DNA of 22,022 nt from Candidatus Saccharimonadota bacterium (lineage in GTDB: Bacteria > Patescibacteriota > Saccharimonadia > Saccharimonadales > SZUA-47). Within the stretch, counting starts at the first letter, position 1, and each line of letters opens with the position of its first letter. Shown in pieces: positions 1-4,252 of this stretch. The stretch lies in assembly GCA_003231925.1 (NCBI GenBank), contig QIKK01000064.1, positions 1-22,022 on the forward strand. The letters run 5' to 3'. A model generated the notes under the pieces. The model was not told the DNA's origin, did no database searches, and worked only from the letters and a program-made list of their open reading frames with translations. Both the position numbers and the translations under genes were made by a program.

Positions 1-54
1 CTAACCCGACTGGCTGCTGAACGCTACACTCAATTTAAACTAAGAAAACTGTAA
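1..54 (+). CDS. Possible 3' end of a gene entering from the left
   Basis: Frame 1 is open from the window edge for 17 codons and stops with TAA at 52-54. The residues (...AAERYTQFKLRKL) look like an ordinary basic protein C-terminus. The frame would be convergent with the leftward gene ending at 70, leaving 15 nt between them. Seventeen open codons are not statistically convincing, and the product cannot be identified. Confidence 0.3.
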   Translation, partial: LTRLAAERYTQFKLRKL

Positions 55-69
55 TATTTCTAGGACTCT

Positions 70-501
70 TTAAGGTTTATCGGCTAGTACTTCCTGAAGA
101 CCTACAAAACACACCCTAACAGCGGGAAGTCTTTCTTTATTCATAAATTCTTCTTCTCTAGGCAACAGTTGCTCTAGCGTATTTACTTCCTGAAGCTCTG
201 CAACAACTCCATACTTTGTTAATATTACGCCTAGGACTTCCTCCAACGGTTGCTTTGGGCCTACACAAAAAGCAGTATTAAATCCAGCTTTCTCGCCCCT
301 ATCTTGCTCTTCACTGGTGCTAAACAACACAGGTTCTATACTTTCAAGATTATCTCCTGCTTCCAGCTTCTTCTCTACTGCAAGAGCAATGTCTAATCCT
401 TTATGATAGCCTTCTCCATAAATTTCCTGTTGACCGAATAACTGTTCCGCTGCTCTACGGGGACCTAAGCATTCTCTTAGATTGTTCAAAGTTGTACTCA
501 T
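70..501 (-). CDS. Hypothetical protein, leaderless mRNA
   Basis: The predicted protein is soluble, acidic and mostly helical, 143 residues long. It has no signal peptide, membrane segment or catalytic motif that I recognise. It has two scattered cysteines in the first two thirds (LRECLG near the N-terminus, FCVG mid-protein) and a third near the C-terminus (VCFVG). On the minus strand a TATATT box (514 to 509) ends 7 nt before the ATG, and no Shine-Dalgarno sequence precedes the start, so the transcript probably begins at or next to the start codon. It is transcribed away from the promoter at 558-586, and the two promoters lie back to back. Function is unknown; coding status is supported by the length, the well-placed -10 box and lack of a better competing frame. 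Confidence 0.6.
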   Translation of the reverse strand: MSTTLNNLRECLGPRRAAEQLFGQQEIYGEGYHKGLDIALAVEKKLEAGDNLESIEPVLFSTSEEQDRGEKAGFNTAFCVGPKQPLEEVLGVILTKYGVVAELQEVNTLEQLLPREEEFMNKERLPAVRVCFVGLQEVLADKP

Positions 502-508
502 ACGAAGT

Positions 509-514
509 AATATA
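509..514 (-). promoter_or_regulatory. -10 box of the 70-501 gene (leaderless start)
   Basis: On the minus strand, TATATT lies 7 nt upstream of the ATG at 501, so transcription should start at the start codon. No convincing -35 hexamer is seen at 17 nt; a TTGTAA lies further up at a 20-nt spacing. Confidence 0.45.
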
Positions 515-557
515 ATAGCATACTTTATATATTATTACAAGAGTAATTTTGTGTTTT

Positions 558-586
558 TTGACAATCTCTACCGTTATAGATACAAT
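558..586 (+). promoter_or_regulatory. Sigma70-type promoter of leader module 1
   Basis: A perfect -35 TTGACA (558-563), a 17-nt spacer and a -10 TACAAT (581-586). The predicted start of transcription is about 592-593, which coincides with the ATG of the 31-codon ORF at 593. This is one of the best consensus promoters in the window and drives the leader upstream of the 763-1176 gene. Confidence 0.75.
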
Positions 587-592
587 AATATT

Positions 593-688
593 ATGAATTT
601 AACTAACAGACTACAAATAAATACATCACTGCTTATTCTCATTGAGGTTGTGTTGCATATTGGAGGCCGAAATTTGAAACGCATTTAG
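593..688 (+). CDS. Leaderless 31-codon ORF, putative leader peptide 1
   Basis: A 31-codon ORF starts with ATG 6 nt after the -10 box TACAAT and ends with TAG at 686-688. There is no Shine-Dalgarno sequence, so if translated it is from a leaderless mRNA. The peptide has a hydrophobic middle (LLILIEVVLHI) and a basic end (GGRNLKRI). The frame is also open upstream of the ATG to 482, but that part lies before the promoter. Codons 18-28 contain the 5' strands of both long stems of the following RNA structure (645-656 and 664-674), and the stop codon lies just before the 3' strand of the first stem. A translating ribosome would therefore melt that structure. It could be a cis-acting leader peptide, a free small peptide, or not translated. 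Its twin is at 1220-1315. Confidence 0.5.
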   Translation: MNLTNRLQINTSLLILIEVVLHIGGRNLKRI

Positions 689-723
689 CAACTAACAACC
701 TGTAACATTTACAATTTCGGCTT
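645..723 (+). promoter_or_regulatory. Pseudoknot-type leader RNA 1 (candidate antiterminator)
   Basis: Two long stems cross each other. Stem 1 pairs AGGTTGTGTTGC (645-656) with GCAACTAACAACCT (688-701): 12 bp with a 2-nt bulge. Stem 2 pairs AGGCCGAAATT (664-674) with AATTTCGGCTT (713-723): 11 bp with one G-U pair. The strand order 5'S1-5'S2-3'S1-3'S2 is that of an H-type pseudoknot, with linkers of 7, 13 and 11 nt. The 3' strand of stem 2 overlaps the first half of the terminator-like hairpin at 717-736, so stem 2 and the hairpin exclude each other. Inferred role: an antiterminator controlled by translation of the 593-688 ORF. I do not match it to any riboswitch class I know. Confidence 0.55.
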
Positions 724-742
724 CATACAAAGTCGATTTTTT
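717..742 (+). terminator. Weak intrinsic terminator / attenuator 1
   Basis: TCGGCTT (717-723) can pair with AAGTCGA (730-736) around a 6-nt loop, one pair being G-U, followed directly by a T-run (737-742). It lies 20 nt before the ATG of the 763 gene, so it would end transcription before that gene. It is short, so partial read-through is likely. It competes with stem 2 of the leader for bases 717-723. Confidence 0.45.
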
Positions 743-762
743 AATTTACAGAAAGAAATTTT

Positions 763-1176
763 ATGTCTAATAAAACCTTAGAGAAAATAAGCCCAATTAC
801 TATTGGCGACGCTTTTAGCCATAGCGGGGGTAATGTTGCAGTAAGCTTTATTTGTGACCACACCAACGCTATTATGGCAAATATCAGGAATAACCAGTAC
901 ACGTGGGAAATAGGGCAGGAAAACCCACGGCTTGTTGCTATAGCTGATCATATTAATACTTATTTACCTAGCTCAGTGGGAAGGCAGAGCATTGAAGTTT
1001 CTTGTGTCACTGAGTTGTATGAGTTGCACAAGGAGGAGTACACCGAGAACCCTGTCTATGCCAATATTGCTTTGACGGCAATAAGTGCCTTAACCTATAC
1101 GCTAGATGTATTGAATGGAAACGCAAAAAGGCAGGCAATAGGGCAGTACGCCTGCTACGAAACAACTCAAGACTAA
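763..1176 (+). CDS. Hypothetical protein controlled by leader module 1
   Basis: The protein has 137 residues and is soluble, with no signal peptide or membrane segment. The second half is mostly helical (a run around YANIALTAISALTYTLDVLN), and there are four cysteines. I do not recognise the family. The general look (helical C-terminus with NPVYANIALTAISAL) reminded me of small DUF416-like proteins, but I cannot support that assignment. The ATG at 763 follows only a weak purine-rich sequence (AGAAAGAA). No promoter of its own is evident after the terminator-like hairpin at 717-742, so expression probably depends on read-through from the promoter at 558-586. The next module's promoter starts 8 nt after its stop codon. 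Confidence 0.7.
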   Translation: MSNKTLEKISPITIGDAFSHSGGNVAVSFICDHTNAIMANIRNNQYTWEIGQENPRLVAIADHINTYLPSSVGRQSIEVSCVTELYELHKEEYTENPVYANIALTAISALTYTLDVLNGNAKRQAIGQYACYETTQD

Positions 1177-1184
1177 GAAAAATA

Positions 1185-1212
1185 TTGACAGTAACAAAAA
1201 AGAGATTACAAT
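1185..1212 (+). promoter_or_regulatory. Sigma70-type promoter of leader module 2
   Basis: -35 TTGACA (1185-1190), a 16-nt spacer and -10 TACAAT (1207-1212). The hexamers are the same as in module 1 at 558-586. The predicted transcription start falls at the ATG at 1220. Confidence 0.7.
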
Positions 1213-1219
1213 ACCAGAC

Positions 1220-1315
1220 ATGTTCTTATTTACTAGCCCTTTATCTATCATTAAGAATATTGTTCTCCGTATGGAGGCTAAATTGCTTAGTGGGTTGAAG
1301 CTAGCAAAAAAATAG
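1220..1315 (+). CDS. Leaderless 31-codon ORF, putative leader peptide 2
   Basis: An ATG 7 nt after the -10 box opens an ORF of 31 codons ending with TAG at 1313-1315, exactly the length of the ORF at 593-688. The peptide has a hydrophobic N-terminal half (MFLFTSPLSIIKNIVL) and a basic end (GLKLAKK). No Shine-Dalgarno sequence is present. The last third of the ORF holds the 5' strands of both stems of the following structure (1276-1285 and 1291-1303), and the stop codon lies 1 nt before the 3' strand of the first stem. The amino acid sequence is not clearly similar to the first peptide; what matches is length, position, character and relation to the RNA stems. Translation is inferred, not shown. 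Confidence 0.5.
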   Translation: MFLFTSPLSIIKNIVLRMEAKLLSGLKLAKK

Positions 1316-1351
1316 ACAGTTTAGCCAGTCACAAAAAATAGCTTCGACCCA
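1276..1351 (+). promoter_or_regulatory. Pseudoknot-type leader RNA 2 (candidate antiterminator)
   Basis: Stem 1 pairs GGCTAAATTG (1276-1285) with CAGTTTAGCC (1317-1326): 10 bp with one G-U. Stem 2 pairs TGGGTTGAAGCTA (1291-1303) with TAGCTTCGACCCA (1339-1351): 13 bp with one G-U. Strand order is again 5'S1-5'S2-3'S1-3'S2, with linkers of 5, 13 and 12 nt. Stem 2 occupies the whole 5' half of the terminator at 1342-1372, so the two cannot coexist. Same inferred logic as leader 1: pseudoknot formed means read-through; ribosome on the ORF means the terminator forms. Confidence 0.6.
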
Positions 1352-1372
1352 AAAATCAAGTCGAAGTTTTTT
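1342..1372 (+). terminator. Intrinsic terminator / attenuator 2
   Basis: CTTCGAC (1342-1348) and GTCGAAG (1360-1366) form a perfect 7-bp stem with an 11-nt loop, followed by six T (1367-1372). It lies 25 nt before the ATG of the 1398 gene and competes with stem 2 of leader 2. Confidence 0.75.
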
Positions 1373-1397
1373 AAATAAAATAAGAAGAGGCCTTATT

Positions 1398-1571
1398 ATG
1401 ACAACACCAATAGCAGAAACAATGCTTCCAACTGGAGGCCCTGCAGAGCAAGAAGTTGACCCAAAAACCTTAGAACAAAAAGTAAGTGAAGTGCAGGATC
1501 ATAAAAAAAGATACCTAGGATGGATAGCGACGCTAGACCAGGAACCACACATACTTAGGGGTGAAGAATAG
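1398..1571 (+). CDS. Hypothetical 57-residue protein controlled by leader module 2
   Basis: A 57-codon ORF starts at ATG 1398 with a good Shine-Dalgarno sequence (AAGAGG, 1385-1390) 7 nt upstream, and ends with TAG at 1569-1571. The product is acidic and hydrophilic: a Pro/Gly-rich first part (AETMLPTGGPAEQEVDP), then a short charged helix (LEQKVSEVQDHKKRYLGWI). There is no membrane segment or known motif. It follows the terminator at 1342-1372 with no clear promoter between, so expression probably depends on antitermination in leader 2. Its real ribosome binding site and its place in the module are the main support that it is a gene. Confidence 0.6.
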   Translation: MTTPIAETMLPTGGPAEQEVDPKTLEQKVSEVQDHKKRYLGWIATLDQEPHILRGEE

Positions 1572-1621
1572 CTAAATCTTAACTTAAAATTCTAGAAGCA
1601 GTTAATAACATAGAAAAGTTA

Positions 1622-1650
1622 TTGCATATAGTAACTTTTTGAGTTATTAT
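1622..1650 (+). promoter_or_regulatory. Promoter of the rplJ-rplL operon
   Basis: -35-like TTGCAT (1622-1627), a 17-nt spacer and -10 TATTAT (1645-1650). Predicted start about 1657, exactly where the structured L10 leader begins. Confidence 0.6.
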
Positions 1651-1656
1651 ATATCT

Positions 1657-1840
1657 GTTACCGAAGACAGTGGCGAGGAAACTTTAATAAGCCACCTAGG
1701 CAATAGATAATTTTATTGTTTTTGAGCATTACAACGCTGCCTTCACTAAAACGAAAGCAGTTTTTTAATTCTCGGTAGCAAAAAAGAGACGGGTCGATTC
1801 TCTTTAAACTTAAGACCACTAAGAAAGGAAACTTACCCAA
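1657..1840 (+). promoter_or_regulatory. L10-type ribosomal protein leader (autoregulatory)
   Basis: The untranslated leader of rplJ contains GTTACCGAAGACAGTGG, which resembles the conserved core of the L10(L12)4-binding leader found upstream of rplJ in many bacteria. GTTACCGA (1657-1664) can pair with TCGGTAGC (1772-1779) to close the domain, and GTGGC (1670-1674) pairs with GCCAC (1691-1695). Inside it, CTGCCTT...AAAGCAG followed by six T (1737-1766) looks like an attenuator. In other bacteria excess L10-L12 complex binds such leaders and represses the operon. The core match and the position support this; the exact fold is inferred. Confidence 0.6.
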
Positions 1841-2362
1841 GTGGCTTTAACTAAAGATAAGAAAAATGAAATTGTTAAAGAATTAGTAACTTTGCTTACT
1901 GATTCTAAAATGACAGTAGTTGCTAAATATCAAGGAACTACTGTGAAGGCAATGCAAGAATTGCGTCGAAATGCTGAGGATAACGGCTCTACTATAAAGG
2001 TTGTTAAAAACCGACTAGTAAAAAAAGCTTTTGAGCAGACACCTACTCATAAAGATAGCCAGACAACGGAATTTAACGGCATGCTAATGTATGTCTTTAA
2101 CGGTGATGATGAAGTAGCTCCGGCACAAGTCTTGCACAATATGGCCAAAAAAGAGAAACAAATAGAATTTGTTTGTGCTTTTAGTGCTGAGGGCAGATAT
2201 TTGAGTGCCGAAGAAGTAACTGCGTTATCTCAACTCCCAAGTAAGGATTTAATGATTGCAAGTGTTATTAACACACTTAAGAGCCCCGTTAGTAATGTTC
2301 TGAGTGGATTACAGGGTAATTTACATAGTTTGCTAGATGCGGTTGCATCTAGCAAAGCGTAA
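1841..2362 (+). CDS. rplJ: 50S ribosomal protein L10
   Basis: L10 is the base of the ribosomal stalk: its N-terminal domain binds 23S rRNA with L11 and its C-terminal helix carries L7/L12 dimers. The 173 residues match the usual length (about 165-175). The N-terminal region shows the family pattern (KDKKNEIVKEL, then VVAKYQGTTVKAMQELRR and KVVKNRLVKKAF), and a helical tail ends the protein (residues about 140-173) where L12 binds. Translation starts at GTG 1841 with the Shine-Dalgarno AAAGGAA 11 nt upstream; no ATG fits better. It is followed directly by rplL in the usual order, but rplK and rplA are not upstream. Expression is probably autoregulated through the leader at 1657-1840. Confidence 0.95.
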   Translation: MALTKDKKNEIVKELVTLLTDSKMTVVAKYQGTTVKAMQELRRNAEDNGSTIKVVKNRLVKKAFEQTPTHKDSQTTEFNGMLMYVFNGDDEVAPAQVLHNMAKKEKQIEFVCAFSAEGRYLSAEEVTALSQLPSKDLMIASVINTLKSPVSNVLSGLQGNLHSLLDAVASSKA

Positions 2363-2373
2363 AGTAAAGAAAT

Positions 2374-2389
2374 GGGCATATAGCCCTTT
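2374..2389 (+). promoter_or_regulatory. Small hairpin between rplJ and rplL
   Basis: GGGC-ATATA-GCCC followed by TTTAAT between the two genes. It is too weak for a full terminator. It could modulate the L10:L12 ratio or be an mRNA-processing site; this is inference. Confidence 0.3.
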
Positions 2390-2416
2390 AATATATTTCA
2401 ATTGAAAGGAAATAGT

Positions 2417-2809
2417 ATGGCAGAATCAAAAACTGATTTAAAAAAATTTGCAAAAGAGTTAGTTGGACTAACAGTTTTGGAAGTTAACGAACTGCAAACA
2501 ATATTAAAAGACGAATACAACATCGAACCAGCGGCCGCAGTCGCAGTCGCAGGTGCAGTAGCTGGTGGTAATGCGGATACAGTAGCTGAAGACACCAAGA
2601 GTGAGTTTGATGTGATTCTTAAAGAAACAGGTGCACAAAAAGTAGCAGTCATAAAAGCTGTTAAGGAGATCACCGGCTTAGGACTTGGGGAATCAAAAGC
2701 TATCGTAGATGGAGCTCCAAAACCAGTCTTAGAAAAAGCTTCTAAAGACGACGCTGAAAGCGCTAAGAAGAAGCTTGAAGAAGCCGGCGCTAAAGTAGAA
2801 TTAGCATAG
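2417..2809 (+). CDS. rplL: 50S ribosomal protein L7/L12
   Basis: L12 forms the mobile ribosomal stalk that recruits and activates translational GTPases. The 130 residues fit the family. An N-terminal dimerisation domain (about 1-35) is followed by an Ala/Gly/Val-rich hinge (AAAVAVAGAVAGG) and the C-terminal factor-binding domain. The latter carries the conserved run KSEFDVILKETGAQKVAVIK and the signature GLGLGESKAIVDGAPKPV. The start is ATG 2417, preceded at 6 nt by AAAGGA; a TTG at 2402 in frame lies before that ribosome binding site and is not used. It is cotranscribed with rplJ and ended by the strong terminator at 2821. Confidence 0.96.
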   Translation: MAESKTDLKKFAKELVGLTVLEVNELQTILKDEYNIEPAAAVAVAGAVAGGNADTVAEDTKSEFDVILKETGAQKVAVIKAVKEITGLGLGESKAIVDGAPKPVLEKASKDDAESAKKKLEEAGAKVELA

Positions 2810-2820
2810 TAAAACACTGT

Positions 2821-2862
2821 TAATAATGCTACGTGATTTAGTTAGCGTAGCATTATTATATA
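2821..2862 (+). terminator. Terminator of the rplJ-rplL operon
   Basis: TAATAATGCTACG (2821-2833) and CGTAGCATTATTA (2846-2858) form a perfect 13-bp stem with a 12-nt loop, 11 nt after the rplL stop. The right arm is T-rich at its end. The symmetry suggests that it may act on both strands. Confidence 0.8.
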
Positions 2863-2977
2863 GACTTATCCACAGAAAACGTTAACCTCTTTGACTTATA
2901 CTTTAGAGCATGGTATCGTCAAGAGGAATATATCAATAGCGAGTAATTTAAAAGAGAAACAAAGACAGAGGCGAGAT

Positions 2978-3490
2978 ATGTCGGAGTTACCAGACAAACA
3001 AGCAAAAAGATTAAAAGCATTAATAGAAGAAGCTGAAACTTCTTTAGGCGCTGCCAAGGAATTATTAATAAGCCTGGTCGGAGAAGACCCAATAATGACT
3101 AAGGCCGTTACTGATGAAAATATTGGTAAGATTATTGAGGGTGTTTTTGACGGACAAAACATGGCCGGTGGAGACGGTAAAATGTATCCAGTTCCTGCTA
3201 ATTACGCCAGTAAATCTAAATTAGTTCAAGGAGATATTTTAAAACTGTCAATTGCCGAGGATGGATCTTTCTTATATAAACAAATTGGTCCGATCCCCCG
3301 CAAACAAGTCGTAGGAACTCTTACACAAAAAGAGGGGCACTATATTGTTACAGTTGGCAAAAAAGAATATCGCGTATTATTGGCAAGCGTTACTTACTTT
3401 AAAGCAAAACCCGGTGATCAGGTAAGCATTAATATCCCAGAAGACAAGGATGTAGACGTAGAGTGGGCTGCATTAGAAGCAGCTTTATAG
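2978..3490 (+). CDS. Conserved-looking protein of unknown function
   Basis: The 170-residue protein starts at ATG 2978, preceded at 6 nt by AGAGG. An upstream TTG at 2891 keeps the frame open, but it coincides with a -35-like TTGACT, so that extension is probably not coding. The N-terminal 45 residues form a charged helix (KQAKRLKALIEEAETSLGAA), possibly a coiled coil. The rest looks all-beta, with short strands and glycine turns (MYPVPANYASKSKLVQGD, then GSFLYKQIGPIPRKQVVG), as in a small barrel domain. There is no membrane segment. I have an impression of similar proteins in other CPR genomes, but I cannot name the family. It stands as its own transcription unit between the rplL terminator and the tdk promoter. 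Confidence 0.8.
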   Translation: MSELPDKQAKRLKALIEEAETSLGAAKELLISLVGEDPIMTKAVTDENIGKIIEGVFDGQNMAGGDGKMYPVPANYASKSKLVQGDILKLSIAEDGSFLYKQIGPIPRKQVVGTLTQKEGHYIVTVGKKEYRVLLASVTYFKAKPGDQVSINIPEDKDVDVEWAALEAAL

Positions 3491-3559
3491 ACACTTAAGA
3501 CACAAAGGCTGTTTAATAATTAAATCGAACTCAATTTTACTACAGAATAGTTCTATTGC

Positions 3560-3587
3560 TTGACGGAAGTACCGCAACTCTTATATC
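3560..3587 (+). promoter_or_regulatory. Promoter of the thymidine kinase gene
   Basis: -35 TTGACG (3560-3565), a 16-nt spacer and -10 TATATC (3582-3587). Predicted start 3594-3598, at or a few nucleotides before the ATG at 3598, so the mRNA is leaderless or nearly so. Confidence 0.55.
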
Positions 3588-3597
3588 TTAATAGATA

Positions 3598-4182
3598 ATG
3601 GCAAAACTATACTTTAGATATGGAGCAATGAATAGTGGCAAAAGTACTTTGATGCTCCAGGTTGCGCACAACTACGAAGAAAGAGGGATGCATGTTTTAT
3701 TGATAAAGCCAGCTGTAGATAAAAAAGGCGGTTCTAGAATAGTTTCTCGTCTGGGCCTTAATCGAAATGTCGATATATTATCCGATGAAAATACTGACCT
3801 AAGGAAAACTGTAAAACAATGGCATAAAGATGTCGAAAAAATTAGTTGTGTATTAGTAGATGAAGCCCACTTTTTATCACAAAAAAATGTAGGCCAGCTT
3901 TTTGAGCTTGCTGTTATAGATAATATCCCAGTAATTTGCTACGGTCTTAGGTCGGATTTTATGACTGAACTATTTCCTGGCAGTAAAAGACTGTTTGCAC
4001 TAGCTCACTCTTTAGAGGAGTTAAAGACTGTTTGCCGTTGTGGGAAGAAAGCCATCATGAACGGACGAAAGGTAGATGGTAATTTTATTTTCACTGGCTC
4101 CCAAGTAGCAATCGACGGCATGGCAGATATAAGCTATGAAAGCCTCTGTGGATCTTGTTACCTGCAAGAAAAATCAAAATAA
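3598..4182 (+). CDS. tdk: Thymidine kinase, type II (TK1-like)
   Basis: It phosphorylates thymidine to dTMP with ATP in the cytosol, as part of nucleoside salvage; this fits an organism with a scavenging lifestyle. The 194 residues match the type II family. The P-loop is GAMNSGKST (residues 9-17). DEAH (88-91) supplies the Walker B Asp and the catalytic Glu89. The zinc-binding lasso keeps four cysteines: C146 and C148 (CRCGKK) and C184 and C187 (CGSC). There is no Shine-Dalgarno sequence before ATG 3598; the promoter sits so close that the mRNA is probably leaderless. It is a single-gene unit, and dnaX downstream has its own -10 region. Confidence 0.93.
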   Translation: MAKLYFRYGAMNSGKSTLMLQVAHNYEERGMHVLLIKPAVDKKGGSRIVSRLGLNRNVDILSDENTDLRKTVKQWHKDVEKISCVLVDEAHFLSQKNVGQLFELAVIDNIPVICYGLRSDFMTELFPGSKRLFALAHSLEELKTVCRCGKKAIMNGRKVDGNFIFTGSQVAIDGMADISYESLCGSCYLQEKSK

Positions 4183-4232
4183 CGACTAAACTAGACGTTG
4201 TGTATTAAAAACTACTTTATTCTTTGGTTTTT

Positions 4233-4241
4233 TGTCATACT
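4233..4241 (+). promoter_or_regulatory. Extended -10 promoter before dnaX
   Basis: TGTCATACT is a TGn extended -10 with the hexamer CATACT (4236-4241), 11 nt before the dnaX ATG. The untranslated leader would be about 5 nt, with no Shine-Dalgarno sequence. No good -35 is seen. Confidence 0.4.
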
Positions 4242-4252
4242 ATTAAATAGCG

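Noticed and set aside
482..592. Upstream extension of the frame of the 31-codon ORF (open from 482)
   Set aside because: The extension overlaps the 501 gene start and lies before the promoter at 558-586, so only the part from ATG 593 is likely to be transcribed in this direction.
558..1176. Module 1 as a type III toxin-antitoxin locus (pseudoknot RNA, terminator, toxin)
   Set aside because: There are no tandem RNA repeats, and the 763 protein has no ToxN-like features. A cis-acting leader explains the ORF overlap better.
2398..2817. Long open frame antisense to rplL
   Set aside because: It mirrors the Ala/Lys-rich codons of rplL, is Ser/Ala-rich without a ribosome binding site, and rplL itself is unmistakable.
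2866..2874. Perfect DnaA-box sequence TTATCCACA just after the rplL terminator
   Set aside because: It is a single site with no cluster, no dnaA or dnaN gene nearby and no AT-rich unwinding stretch. A second perfect copy at 17692-17700 lies inside the PQ-loop gene, so isolated copies occur here without meaning an origin.
2891..2977. TTG-initiated extension of the 2978 gene
   Set aside because: The TTG is part of a -35-like TTGACT and has no ribosome binding site, whereas ATG 2978 has AGAGG at 6 nt.
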